NCBI RefSeq assembly: GCF_037975245.1
Contig: NC_092575.1
Coordinates: 6,389,501 to 6,453,500 of the forward strand
DNA from: Apostichopus japonicus
Taxonomy: Eukaryota > Echinodermata > Holothuroidea > Aspidochirotida > Stichopodidae
Reading direction: 5' to 3'
DNA length: 64,000 nt
The translations under genes were made by a program, and so were the position numbers. A model generated the notes under the pieces. The model ran no database searches. It saw nothing but the letters and a program-made list of their open reading frames with translations, and was not told where the DNA came from. Below, piece after piece: positions 46,001 to 57,616 of this stretch. How positions within the stretch are numbered: position 1 is the stretch's first letter; the number at the start of each line of letters is the position of its first letter.

Positions 46001-47095
46001 TTTTGGTCTTCTTTGCCTTTCGTTCGGAAGTCAGATAGACTACAGTATGTTAGTACACTTACTGCTTAATCAGATGTAACATTAGCTATTTAACTAGGAC
46101 TAGGCCTAAGCTATTTTTGTTATTTAGGCCTAACCCTAAAATTCTGGTAAAAACTCTTGTTCACAGGTGCTTGTTCCATATCTTTAGACCTATCGTTAGA
46201 CCTATAACACTATACGCAGTAGGGCCTAGGCCTAACGTTAGGCTAAATGCTTCACACTACAGTAGCTGCCCCTATGTGTACAAAAAAAAACACCCCATTA
46301 GCCTGTCCAAATCTAGCCGTCATCCTCATGATCGCAAATAGGCCTAGCCTAGGGGCCTAATCATATTTACTCAGCAAACTTGGCACAACAATGCTTAATT
46401 ATGCATCGTCAACAATGCTTACTTATGCAGAACTTTGTGCATCGTCATATTTATTTTAAATATACAGTTCGGCAAATGTAAGAATATGGAATAATGTTTG
46501 GTCTCCGTGCAAGTCCATGGGTCTATCCACGGGCGATCCTAACGGTAGTAATAGGCCTAGGCCCTATAGGATATATTGACATCTTACTTCTTAGTCCTAT
46601 CGAAAACTTTGCATTTTTTGTACGTAGGCTAACTGGCAGCGACTAGGCTAAACGGGTCCGTTTAACAACTTGGACAGAACTTTCTGTAAATTAGCTCCAT
46701 ATTTTACAATTTCAACCATTAGGGGCCTAATATTCATATCAGGATTGTGGATTTGTATACCGGATACTAAAGCCTAGTAGAGGTTTCGTACATATATACA
46801 TAATCTCAATATTTTAAAGAAACTACTTAGCCTAACCAGATAGTGTAATGTTTACAGGCCATGCCTACGTTAGGCCTAGCCTATGTTATGGCTTAACGTT
46901 AGGCCGTAGGCTAGTACGACTACGAATTCAGTCACCGACTTAGCCTTACGTTATGTCTTCGTATGCTACGTCAGCACTTCTTGAAATTTAATTACATATA
47001 AAAAAGATATTTGCACATGATACCATACCTTGGAATGAATAAGCCCATTCCATCAAGCCCCATTCTTCTAATTTATCTTTCACAAACGAATCCAT
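43090..47095 (-). CDS. Predicted three-exon gene inside the CACTA-like element
   Basis: Exons 47029-47095, 44266-44378 and 43090-43293 join in compatible phases (1, 0) to a 127-codon frame. Exon 1 begins MDSFVKDKLEEWGLMEWAYS, resembling the short helical start of SAM-like domains. Exon 2 reads DEVCNIALQCIPCILLIGKG, then TIEDALTSFVDLQK. Exon 3 reads IGTNFLHYLEGVKQKQPFVL and INAIDLCFKCFHVFDMDYQ and ends at TGA 43092-43090. Splice sites are GTATGG, CTTTACAG, GTGAGC and CATTTCAG. The FKxFHVFDxxY ending recalls uncharacterised proteins in fish and invertebrates, from memory only. Coherent sequence after the TGA (RQFLQTVVYD) suggests the stop may be a mutation. Function unknown. Confidence 0.5.
44105..44255 (-). 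other. Coding-like segment within the element's intron
   Basis: The minus strand is open for about 48 codons: EVEKFLLSDHRRLQVHLGKL then TDDTIMDETGKELAFCSRAV and YIDW. A GTGAGAC donor-like sequence follows. It could be an alternative exon after exon 2 of the predicted gene, or a relic of a longer version in which exon 2 read through the GTGAGC. Confidence 0.35.
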
Positions 47096-47401
47096 CTGTG
47101 CTTCTGATCATGTTCGCTCTGTCAGCAAACTTGTCCTACAGCCAAGTTGTCTATGGCGCGCGCGCAGGGCCAATATTATCAGACGGTCAATGTGTGTTCG
47201 TTAATTGGCTGATCTGAAATGATGCACTCATATTCCTATAATGTTGACCAATCATAGTGCAATATTATTTTGACTCATTGTTGAAAGTCAATTTCGGACT
47301 TAGCATTAGGTCAGCTTAGTGTATGGTACAACCCAAATTGGGTTATAAGACCATCGACCCTGCGTTTGGGTCATGAATATGACCCAGGTGTTTTAAGAGT
47401 G

Positions 47402-49104
47402 TATCCTAATTCGTCGTTCTGCCTACAGCATACATGAGAAAGTATCCTTAATGAGCGTAATTAAAAACTGTATTTGGAGGCCATCGAATAATCAACTTTC
47501 ACTATTTGATTGAGCTAGGCATTGTTTTCGAATATCAGACGTTCAATCTGAATTTAATAATAGATATAAAATTAGGCTTTGGTTTCAGAACCTTCAATAG
47601 AACGCTAAGTGTTTATGAAGTATTCAAGTACACGACATGCATGGATGACCCAAGCGCATGAGTGTGTGGGCGTGTGATTTTCACGTTAAATAAAACATTA
47701 AGATATTAAATCCAACCTCCCCCCCCCCCCCAAATGAATATTTCATTTTTCAATCTAAAGTACCTGATTTATGATAAATTTGAACAAAGGGGAATGATAT
47801 TCAAGGTATTTAAAGAACAATGTTAAGATCGAAGTATGATATCTTCTCATTTCTATAAATATATGCGATAATATAACTATCAGTCAGGTATAAGTAGAGG
47901 GAGACATTAAAACTGACTCCAGCAGGACAGAAGAATGTCCCGCGAGATACAGGACGAGCCTTTTGAAAGACTTATCGGAAGAATTATTTCATACATTTAC
48001 GTCGCAATTGTTTCACGTCAGATGCAGTGCTTTATTTGTGGCCTTCTTTCATCTGATGACAAATTAACATATAGACAGAACAATTCTGACCTTTTAAAAT
48101 GTCTTTGCATTTTGTGTATTTAACTGGTTGACAATGAAAATAGTGAATTGATAAAATGGAGTTTCTGAAAGCTCCTTTCCTGATACATGATGTACAAGAT
48201 ACTGAATTAAAAGTGAAAAGTTTCGCTCAAAGAATCAAATGATGGCAGGCTTGAAAATCTAAACTAAGAAAAGATAATGACAACATATTTCATCTGTGAA
48301 ATCAAAAAACGTCATAAAAAATATTGTACATAATACATAATAAATGCACCATTTGAGTGTTTGTTCTTTTTCGATTAGTTAATCTTACATACACTTCCGT
48401 TCGTTTATATCGCTATAGTCGTGCGTGCTTTGTATATCTTGATGTACTACTTTGCATGCAGTTCCTACTTTATAATGCACCGTATGTAAGCTTCTACTAT
48501 GGCCAAATAAGATCGTAAGTATCAGTAGTAAATTAAGGCAGCTCGCTACATCGGATGGATGGAGCGTTGTATTATATTTACAGTCAATTTCACATTTGCT
48601 TTAAATGTCTTGAATATAACACGTCTACATCAAATTTATCTTAGACCAGAGAATTTTAAAATGAAAATAAATCACTTCTGGGCGGGGCGTAAAATATGAA
48701 TGTAGATTCATTTTCATTTCTTTTCAATGTAATTCCATATTTCATGATGCCCACTCATGTGGAGATGTATTCACGAAAGAACTTTCTACTTCACATTAAA
48801 GATCGGTGCGAATGGTTTGAAACCAAATTCTGCTATCAAAAATATTTGTCGTCAATAGATCTTAGAAAACACTCAGCGCAGGAACAAATGACGGTACTTC
48901 AATAATTATTGAAAGGCGGAAAGACAGAAAGTGAAAATGTTCATTGCAGAATGTACTAGATTTATGGCAAAGAATACTTCCTGTAGAAATCATTTTCCGT
49001 GCATACAGACACTGGCAGCCGAATTAGAAAAGCATCATTCCAAGATACACTTGCTTGCAAATAAACAGCAATAATTTACGTGTTCTGTTGAGGTACTTCG
49101 AAAG
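47402..49104. promoter_or_regulatory. C-proximal half of the E-C divergent intergenic region
   Basis: Similar throughout to 29330-31091 upstream of copy B. It includes a TATA-like CTATAAATATATGCGATAAT near 47854, a small open frame MSREIQDEPF at 47935-48123 and the GC box at 48680-48688. No other gene is seen. Confidence 0.45.
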
Positions 49105-49923
49105 ATGGATCTTAAAGTTGCATACATTATTTTACTTCTCTCCTTCATCGGACCATCCTTTGTTGATACTCTTGCTTGTAGTAAGATGTGTTCAGGTGTT
49201 TCGAATAATGAACTTAGTTGTTACGTACAGTCTACTGGTTGCGATGTTATATTTCCAACGCGAGTATTCTCTGTGGCAGAACCTGGCTACTATTGGATTT
49301 TTATGAACTTTACGAAAAATTTAAAAGGAAGTTCCTCAAATATCAGTTTTAAGTTGCTAGGTAGACTTTCGGAAAGAGATGAGTATCTCTTTCAACGTTA
49401 CATATTTCGTATAGACCATATAATACGAGACAACATCGGAAATATAGTTTCAGCAGAACTTGCTTTTGTTATCAGAAATACTGTTGCCCAAGATTCCGGT
49501 GTTTACGATGTTGTACTGAAAGAAGGTTCATACAAACAGGCAAGAACCGCCGTACTACATCAAACGTATCGTCTGTTTAACACTCATTCTCCTTCACCAA
49601 CACCTGTTTGCTCAGCGGTGGACACTGCTTCATTGCCATTGGACGTCGACGCTGAATATTTGCTGAATTGCTCTGTTCTTGGTTACTTTTATCCCAAGAT
49701 TGAACTCAAGATTGTTTCATCCTCCGGTGAGTGTCCGTACCAGATCGTCAACAAGACGAAAGCGTCCCTCCTTCCAGAGATGACGACGGAACATGCATAC
49801 GTCACATACTGCGAAAATACTTCTTTTACTTGTGTTGTTAGTCAAAACTGGGTCACCTACGACAATGAAGTTAATTCGTGCGCATTCCAGCCGGAACGTC
49901 CAAAATATGGTAATTTCTCGTAA
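49105..49923 (+). CDS. Secreted two-Ig-domain protein, copy C
   Basis: 272-aa single-exon paralogue of A and B with intact signal peptide (MDLKVAYIILLLSFIGPSFV), cysteine cluster, domain 1 (FSVAEPGYYWIF, DSGVY, no F-strand Cys) and domain 2 (LLNCSVLGYFYP, SFTCVVSQN). It ends YGNFS-stop, where the possible donor reads GGTAATTTC. It differs from A and B mostly by amino-acid-changing substitutions in the same domain-1 loops. It is head-to-head with dead copy E, so it is the surviving member of that pair. Confidence 0.8.
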   Translation: MDLKVAYIILLLSFIGPSFVDTLACSKMCSGVSNNELSCYVQSTGCDVIFPTRVFSVAEPGYYWIFMNFTKNLKGSSSNISFKLLGRLSERDEYLFQRYIFRIDHIIRDNIGNIVSAELAFVIRNTVAQDSGVYDVVLKEGSYKQARTAVLHQTYRLFNTHSPSPTPVCSAVDTASLPLDVDAEYLLNCSVLGYFYPKIELKIVSSSGECPYQIVNKTKASLLPEMTTEHAYVTYCENTSFTCVVSQNWVTYDNEVNSCAFQPERPKYGNFS

Positions 49924-50236
49924 AAGTACTTTAATTCTGTCACAGTAATAGAAGTCGAGTTTGACATGTCTAAATATGTGCATTCGGTATAAAATCAGTA
50001 TCTTTACAATTCTTTATAACTGGCTATAATCAGTCAAACATGAAAGTGCCTAAAATAGCACAACAAGTATTGCTGCATGGCACATCGCACTCCCTTAAAA
50101 GAAATGACAGGTTTTAATTCATGTTCGTGGAAACTGACACCTAACCGTGAAATTGGTTTTTCGTCTTTATTTTCTTGTATTTTAACTTCGTAATCACATC
50201 AAATCGTTCAACAACAAAAGGTACAAGGAAAGGACA

Positions 50237-50427
<191 letters not shown>

Positions 50428-50431
50428 TCAT

Positions 50432-51800
50432 AGAACCCTGCAGGTTGTGACAAGGTCACCGCCGAACATCTCAAATATGCCCCATGCACCCACAAACACA
50501 TAGCAAATATCTTAAATAGTATAGCCGAATCAGAAGATTTCCCAACTGAAGTTGAAAAAGGAATCCTTACTCCTATCCAAAAACCGGGAAAGACTAAAGG
50601 TCTACCAGAAAACTTAAAACCAGTCATTTTATTATCAACACTGAGGAAAATTCTTGCGATTTTGTGTGGCCAGGAGGATTCGTCCGTTAATTGATGAGCC
50701 TCGCCATTACCCAGATTGCCTACACTTCAGGACGTTGCACAGCTGAACTCATCTTCGCTTTTAAAGTGCTAGCAGAAAATGCTATAACATCCGTAGGTTA
50801 CACTATAAATCTATTGATGCTAGATATGAGCAAGGCGATCGACACAATTCAAAGAGGATCCTTGCTTAATGACCTAGAAAAGATTCTTGACAACGACGAA
50901 CTTCACCTGATATCACTGCTAATCGATAACGTCTCCTACACCGTCAAATTAGAGGGCAAACTCGGACTTCCTTTTAACACTAACATTGGTTCACCACAAG
51001 GAGACAGTGCAAGAGCACTATTTTTTATAACTTACCTAGCCAACTCTATGAATCAGATGATAATGATATCGATGCAGTTATCCTGCCATCTCAGCTAGCT
51101 GATCATGATTACAGCACAACCACTAACTCTTTTTCACAGTAGACCAACAGTACGCTGATGACATCTCTTGGGCATCAACTTGCTGGTCAGCATAAACTGC
51201 AAGATATCGAAAAACAAGTTTCTGAGCAACTGACAGGAAGGAATCTGACAATCAATTGCACAAAAACTGAGAAATTTTCAATCACATGAAAAGGAAACGA
51301 AAGTTGGAAAAGGTGTAAATATGTTGGAAGCTTGCTGGGGACCGAAGAAGATATTAACCGAAGAATTGGTATAACCAACGGTGCTTTCAACACACTGTCA
51401 AGTATTTTCACAAGCAAACACATGAAGCCGAAACATTAAGCTTAGGATTTCGAGGCTTTATTAAAGAGTATTTTTTTATACAATTGCGAACTGTGGGGCA
51501 TAACGAAGGATCTTGATCGCAAAATTGACACTTTTCAAAGGAGACTACTTCGTAATATTCTCAACATTAGATGGACCAATAATAATTGGTTATCAAACGA
51601 TGAGCTCTACAATGAAACCAACCAAACACCTTGGTCATCCATAGTCGCACATAGAAGATTGAGATTTTTCGGTCACGTAGCAAGACTCCAGGAGGACGCT
51701 CCAGCAAAGGTTGCTTTAAGAGAAGCACTGAGACATACTGATAAACCAGTAGGAAGGCCCGTGACTACCTTGCTTGGAAAAATAAAGTCGCAATTTAATG
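50432..51800 (+). pseudogene. LINE reverse transcriptase remnant
   Basis: Plus-strand reading in several frames. It shows EKGILTPIQKPGKTKGLPEN and LKPVILLSTLRKILAI (RT block 1), then AYTSGRCTAELIFAFKVLAE and LLMLDMSKAIDTIQRGSLL (block A), then LPFNTNIGSPQGDSARALFF (block B). The catalytic QQYADDISWAS lies near 51147. The C-terminal RRLLRNILNIRW and LRFFGHVARLQEDAP follow. Multiple stops and frameshifts make it dead. It is a different family from the LINE at 34012-34839. It replaces the part of the downstream block that in A is 4430-5150. Confidence 0.85.
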
Positions 51801-51805
51801 ACTAA

Positions 51806-52080
51806 AGCCAGCTTGCGCGTAAACGCTCGTGTATTCGTATGAATATTGAACATTTCGATCAAATCTTATAATTATTGTTATAAACTTAATATCCGACTAG
51901 TTTAATATGAAGGATTTTAGACTCCACGGGTATCCGGTAAATCGGGGATAAACGGATACCTTATTTTTAATCCGGAACATTTTCGTGGAAATGCTTCGAA
52001 TTAATATTTTTCTATGGCTATTGCCTTATGAATATATTCATTTTTGATGCAAATCAACACAATTTTTAAGATCTCACTAA
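51806..52080. repeat. Truncated downstream block, copy in C
   Basis: Matches about 5150-5430 (block A) from CCAGCTTGCGCGTA to the AAGATCTCA boundary, then diverges to unrelated sequence. This gives the right breakpoint of the C duplication. Confidence 0.75.
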
Positions 52081-53740
52081 ATATGCAAATCTATAGGTTA
52101 AAGTGATGTTGTGTATACTTCCATGAAGAAGTTATTGTCCTAACATATAGATTTCTTCCTTAAACAAGCAATGATTATTATATATTAGTATATAAACACA
52201 TGTTGTTACTGTTTACTCACTTTGAAGTATGTTAGACTCGACCGTAGCGGTTAAGGATTTTAAAATCCACCACAGTCGTTTTGAACTCTTAAGTTTAACG
52301 TCCTTGATGCCCTGTTGAAAATCTAAAGCGAGAACACGGAACTTCATTTACTATCACTAAACATAACTTCATTATGATAATGACAGTGCGTTCTGACTAT
52401 AGCACTCGTTGAAGAAGCATTATAGCAGCTTGTGATTTCAACTGCACATGCGCAGAATGAAAAAAACATTGTTGGGAACAACAGTTAACTCTTATATACA
52501 TTATGCCATTGCGTAATAAGCAGGATTCCCTAATTTATTAATAACGGGATGAAATAAATTCCAAACGGATACATTGTTGTAGCTTCATGTTACCACTATA
52601 ACTTATAAAAGTAGTTAAATGTTGTAGTCCTTGCATCTGCGTCGTATATGGTAATTACCCCTTTGAGGTACAAAGTAATCCGTGATGAAATTTTATTTTT
52701 CTACGTCTGCTTTCACTAATCTGTCCTCCTCTTCAACCCCTCCAACCCCCCTCCCGTCCAACCACACTGCCATGTGGTTAACCAGCACCTCCATTAGTAT
52801 GTATTGTTATATCAACTATTGCTGTTAAATTTGTTATAGCTGGTAATTATATTGTACTGTATTTACTCTTCAGCATACGTTCGTCATTACATGCACCCAA
52901 GGGTTATCGGACATCACAAGTGACGTCACGAGATTGTCGACAACTTGGAAACAAACGAACATGCACAAGAGGTCATAGCTCTCTACGATCAGGAAATGAA
53001 CTGAGGTTATAACCCCCCCCCCCCTATTCCAACCCCCGTCCAAGTAGAGTTACCTGTTATCTCTCCACCCTCTCTACATTAAGAACAGTTCTTCCGTTTC
53101 GATATCTCGTCGTGGAGATGGACTCCTGGTTTGGGACGTCCGTATTCTTCATATTGATCGTGGATTTTCGAGATGGATTTATGCATTCATTAAATATCCA
53201 CTTTCTTATATTTATTGTGAATTCCCAGAGATGGACTTCTTTGTCCTTGGCTCACCAACTGATCGGAGTATCGTCCACTGTTGTCCATCACCGTGGCTAC
53301 TTATTCGGCAGTCCGATACCTACGTAACTACATCTTATTTTGAGATATCCAAACCGTTTCCCTTCTACTTATGCGGGTTGACGAGCATGCACTTATATAT
53401 TAGAAATTAGTTATTTCAATAGATCATTTCAGTTGGCGAGTTGTATACAGCTTATACCAGTCAACATTATGGGTAGGTTAATGAATGAAGAAAAATGAAG
53501 GAAAAAGATGGTGAGGAACTTACATTTTGTTCTAACTTCTCACATCAACATATTTTAATCTATCATAACTTTAAGATCTTTAGAATACTGAGGAAGTCTA
53601 ATACGGTCGATGACAGTTGCATTTTTCTTAACGGTGATTCCTTTGCGGTTTGTGAGTGAGTATTCACAAAACCCAATAGATGACTGTGAGAGTAACGGTC
53701 ATCAAATGTAAGAAAAATGGATGAGTCGTTGATTGCAGGG
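52081..53740. other. Non-coding stretch, no gene recognised
   Basis: AT-rich sequence with C-rich tracts at about 52736-52755 and 53011-53024. No supported gene; the frame at 53112-53327 has no recognisable features. Confidence 0.5.
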
Positions 53741-53741
53741 C

Positions 53742-54933
53742 GTACATTCGATGAAGTGATCACCCCCACCACATTCCCTCCACCACCATAGTGGTTGAAG
53801 GTGCAGGGGCGATCTACATTGTGTGCTGTTTGGATTTTGGGTTTGAGAAAATGGATATTCTGTCGTTCAATTTCGCCAAATGTCGAGCTATAGCGTCCTG
53901 TCATACACAGACCTGAGAAGGAATGACTTTTGTTCTTATTAATGATAACAAATGATTTAATCGGAAGCAAATAATTTGTGATAAAGAAAAACATTTCACT
54001 TTTGTTTGCAGTTTTAAATCCTTCGTGTCTTGAAGGTAACAATAACGACATCCTAGGATAAGCCTATTGTTCATCTGATTTATTAAGAATCTCGCATCAT
54101 CTGATCACTGAGAACGAACACAATAGAGACGCATGGCTTTCTGCTTTCACTGCAAAGTATAAGATTTTTACCCCATCTGTCCAAGTTTAATTTACATTGG
54201 ATAATGTTTAAGTGTCGTCCGTTAGCTCAGTTGGTTGAGCAGATGACTAAGAAGGTGATATCTCCAGTAAGTTCGAAACCTACCAAAGATAGACGAATGT
54301 GACCAAATTCTATTTTAACTTTTCCCTCCTTTTTCAGCCTCGTCTTTAAGTATTAGTTCTGAAGTTAGTTTTCTAGCTGATGTGTTGGTTAGCGCGACGG
54401 TGTAAGCGAAAGACCTTGCACTTCTAATCGAGTAAACCGTGGCTAGGTTTCGAGACAGGCTGGAGGCGATAATACCTCCGGCTGTAGGTATGGTGCTTTT
54501 TGTGGCCTAGGATCAAGTGCCATGTCTCCCTTGTCGTCGTAAACGAACCCAGGAAGATGCGAGGAGGGTCGGTTGGTCAGAGGTCGACCAGAAGCGTGTT
54601 AGGTGGCGTCGGTGAATCTTTGCCTTTGGCCAGAGGGCGAGACACTCTCTGCGACCGACATGTGTGCAACCCATGTCCACTGAATACGTTGCCCAATGAG
54701 GCGTCATTCTCTTAAGGATGTACCTACGGAAGCTTACAAGTGCCATCTTAACATTTAATATATATTTCCGAAACTATATCACTTACAGCACCATCTTTTT
54801 TACTTTTTTTTCTTTTTCTTGCAATGATCCTGATTGGTAATATTGATTTATTTCCCAAAGAGTGAAGACTGCATATTGGTAAGATGACGTAACTTACATA
54901 CTTTTCGCAAGTTAGAATTCGCAAAACCGATGG
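53742..54933 (+). repeat. Direct duplication, left copy
   Basis: Matches 57617-58632 in the same orientation, with small indels. The two copies flank the SLC35G-like gene. Each contains a tRNA-like head followed by a long body. The frames at 54500-54715 and the reverse over the same place occur in both copies only because the DNA is duplicated. Confidence 0.85.
54215..54760 (+). mobile_element. tRNA-derived SINE-like element, left copy
   Basis: Head with A box TTAGCTCAGTTGGTTGAGC and B box AGTTCGAAACC within 80 bp, but the acceptor and anticodon stems do not pair well. A second tRNA-like stretch (TGTTGGTTAGCGCGACGG, then GGTTTCGAGACAGG) follows in the body near 54382-54462. The copy at 57915-58480 has GGGTTCGAGACAGG there, nearer the B-box consensus. 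Tandem tRNA-like heads point to a compound SINE. Confidence 0.5.
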
Positions 54934-55048
54934 AAAGTAATATTTTGTGTATTTTTCGTGATTGAATAGTCTCTCCTTAGTTTAATATCATTTTACACAG
55001 TGACGTGCGTGTATGTTATTGCGCAGTATCGATAATGTATATATCTAT

Positions 55049-55050
55049 AT

Positions 55051-55103
<53 letters not shown>

Positions 55104-55225
55104 TTATATTCATATATAGGCCTATATATATAATCCCGGTGCCATGGAGGCTGGAAGTTTCTTCACTGTTCTGGATTTTCCAACTTACTACGATTTCAAT
55201 TAATTATTTTAATATGATATATATA
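55049..55225. mobile_element. SINE body fragment beside a (TA)n tract
   Basis: After (TA)n at 55049-55100, the segment CATGGAGGCTGGAAGTTTC, CTTCACTGTTCTGGATTTTC and CAACTTACTACGATTTC matches in reverse complement the body of the SINE at 32215-32440. The tRNA head is mostly missing. It ends in (TA)n as well, so this SINE family is associated with TA tracts. Confidence 0.6.
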
Positions 55226-55535
55226 TATATGCGGGTAGTAACGTTAGTACACTAAGCTGGAAACAACAAATCGAATTAACAAATTAACGCCCACTCAACC
55301 AATACATGTATATGAAAAATGCAAACATTAGATAGGTTGCAAATTCATGCGATGAACTCATTTCATCAGATGAAAGGTAGTCGGAACCAGTGTACAACTC
55401 AAAGTGGAGTTATTTCTAAGAGAAGAAAGGTACAGGAAAACGACCACTGATAACAGAAAGTTGTAGTCTGTGGACGACTTTAAGGAATTCTTTTTAAAGA
55501 TATAAGCGAAATATCTTCCAATTTTTACTTTCAAC

Positions 55536-56483
55536 ATGTCGGAAGATCGTTACGGAACTAACGGATGCATTAACACGGCAGGAAAGCGAGGACAGTTCTG
55601 TGCCATAGCTTATGGTTTCATACTAGCCGCACAACTTAGTATGGCGAAAGAGTTATTAAATTCATTTAGTGCAATTCAGATCACATGTATACGTTGCTTA
55701 GTCCACCTTTGTTGTATTATATGCTACAGTTCGTGGAACGATACCCAGCGGTATACCGGCTATGATACTTTGTTCTATCTAGTATGTTCTGTCACAGGTT
55801 GTCTCTCGTGGGTTTCTACGTCATCTACTTTGTACTTTCTACAAGTTGGCGACAGTACAGCCCTAGAATTAGGAGCTACCGTGATCTTTACGGCTTTGTT
55901 GGGACACTGTTTTCTCTCCGAAAGAGTAAATAAATTAGATTACGTCATTTTGTTGGCTGATGTCATCGGTATCATTTTGATTTGCAAACCAGAATTTTTG
56001 TTCGGAAATAAGTCTGTTATTACCGAAGAGAGTACGCAGACTATTTACGGTACTTTAATAGCGTTGCTCTCTGGGTTCTTTTTGTCCGTATGGTCACTGT
56101 TTGTGAAAAAACTGTCTAACAAAGGAACATTGAATCTTATGCTTCTCATGTTTTTCCAAGGGATCGGAGGCGTTCCGATATGCTTGCTATTATCATTCTT
56201 TTTCGATAGTTGGACGACACCATCATCAATGAAAGCATGGTTATTGCTAAGTATATTTGGGTTCACCTGTTTGTTACAAGGATTAGTGCAGGCGATAGCT
56301 TTGGGCTCAGAGGACGTAAAGACGGTGGCGATTTCTTCAACGATCTCAACAGTACTAACTTATGTAATCCAATTGGCGATATTTCGTGCCAGGTTTGACC
56401 TTGTCATCACATTTGGAGCTACCATCATCACAGTTACCATGGTTATTATGCACATCATACGATCTCTGCCCGAAGAGCAGTAA
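55536..56483 (+). CDS. SLC35G-like EamA/DMT membrane transporter
   Basis: 315-aa single-exon protein with about ten predicted membrane helices, in two repeats of five, as in the drug/metabolite transporter superfamily (EamA domains). Recognisable parts are FILAAQLSMAKELLNSFSAI and QITCIRCLVHL in helices 1-2, ALELGATVIFTALLGHCFLS then ERVNKLDYVILLADVIGIIL at the end of the first repeat, and VKTVAISSTISTVLTYVIQL in the second. ALELGATVIFTALLGHCFLSER matches the hallmark loop of SLC35G-type proteins. Substrate unknown. The start ATG has A at -3 (AACATG). Length fits the family and no lesion is seen. It lies between the two copies of a direct duplication. Confidence 0.85.
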   Translation: MSEDRYGTNGCINTAGKRGQFCAIAYGFILAAQLSMAKELLNSFSAIQITCIRCLVHLCCIICYSSWNDTQRYTGYDTLFYLVCSVTGCLSWVSTSSTLYFLQVGDSTALELGATVIFTALLGHCFLSERVNKLDYVILLADVIGIILICKPEFLFGNKSVITEESTQTIYGTLIALLSGFFLSVWSLFVKKLSNKGTLNLMLLMFFQGIGGVPICLLLSFFFDSWTTPSSMKAWLLLSIFGFTCLLQGLVQAIALGSEDVKTVAISSTISTVLTYVIQLAIFRARFDLVITFGATIITVTMVIMHIIRSLPEEQ

Positions 56484-56845
56484 TCATTGGTAAAGCAAAA
56501 TATTAATTACGGAATCCATATATACTGCCCTTTCTTTGAGAAGTACACTTTCGTGGGGAAATAAGAGTAACTGTCCTAAGAAAATGATATGAAAAACTAA
56601 ATAGCCAAAGTGATAACCACATCAACCGTCGAACATCCAGCAAGCTGGATTTCTCGCAGGTTATACAGAATGGCAACCAATGAACAACATCGCTTCTATG
56701 CTATGTACCCAATTATCAACACCTTCGCTCAGCAAGTGCAGACAGGAATTGTTCTTTTTAATCACAGAGAAAATATATACTAACGAAAAGTTTTCTTTTG
56801 ACCATGGAAAGTATATTTTCCAGCGGAGGTATTATATACATATAG

Positions 56846-56852
<7 letters not shown>

Positions 56853-56892
<40 letters not shown>
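56853..56892. repeat. (TA)n microsatellite
   Basis: About 40 bp of TA, 370 bp after the transporter stop codon. Confidence 0.9.
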
Positions 56893-56899
<7 letters not shown>

Positions 56900-56905
56900 T
56901 TAAAT

Positions 56906-57545
56906 TATGAGGTCAATATTTAATTTCAAATCATGCTGCATTTTTAAAGAATAGGGAGCTCTTTTAAACACTATTACTGTCTGATGTTTAATACTAAGGT
57001 CACCATCCATTCCTCGTATCAAATTGAGAAGAATTTATAGATATCTTTATTTGGTCAATATTTAATATTCAAATTATGCTGCATCTTTAAAGAATAGGGA
57101 GCTCTTTTAAACATGATTATCGTCTGAAATAAAATACTAAGGTTATCATCCGTTCCCCTCATCAAATTGAGAAGAATTGAAAAAGTCGCGATTTTGGTCA
57201 AAATTTAACAAAATCATAAAGCTATAGCCTTCCAAACTGATCAAACTTGGACGAAAAATCAAGCTTCTCACATTTCCGTCTCGTTATTTATAATTGATTC
57301 ATAGGGTTCAGAAGCAAATGTTTGTCATGTTAAAAGTGAAATTCTATTCGACTTGTCACATATATATTTATCTTAAATGATGAGGTCATTTTTTATATTC
57401 AAATTATGCTGTTTATTTAAAGAATAGGGAGCTCTTTTAAATACTTTTACTGTCTAATGTATAATTCTTAGGTCACCATCCGTTCCCCGCTTCAATTTGA
57501 GAAGAATTTAAAAGTCGCGTTTTGTCGAAATTTTAACAAAATCAG
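56906..57545. repeat. Three diverged repeats of about 130-150 bp
   Basis: Units start near 56906, 57052 and 57380. Each carries ATTCAAATTATGCTG, AAAGAATAGGGAGCTCTTTT, then GGTCACCATCCGTTCC and AAATTGAGAAGAATT. Spacing is uneven: the third unit is separated by about 200 bp of other sequence. Confidence 0.85.
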
Positions 57546-57616
57546 TAGAGTGGGGACCTCTTTTTAATATCGTTAGTTTTAAGGTACAGCACTAATGTCC
57601 GTTTTTGTTCTCCGCA

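Larger units (their letters stand above)
41589..47401 (-). mobile_element. CACTA-like DNA transposon, 5.8 kb, with a small gene
   Basis: The left end CACTCTAAAAACACTTGGGT and right end (reverse complement) CACTCTTAAAACACCTGGGT agree at 18 of 20 positions. TA flanks both sides (41587-41588 and 47402-47403). The D-B intergenic region near 29330 is the empty site. About ten copies of TTGGGTC or GACCCAA lie in both orientations near the ends, as expected for transposase-binding subterminal repeats. CACT ends plus such repeats suggest the CMC/EnSpm group, though those usually duplicate 2-4 bp. No transposase is recognised. A spliced minus-strand gene is inside. Confidence 0.8.

Noticed and set aside
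54215-54294. Functional tRNA gene
   Set aside because: A and B boxes are good but the anticodon stem and acceptor do not fold; the second copy at 57915 shows the same degenerate fold.
54500-54746. Arg/Gly-rich frames present in both copies of a duplication (also 58199-58445)
   Set aside because: Conservation is explained by DNA duplication of a SINE body; both strands are open to the same degree.
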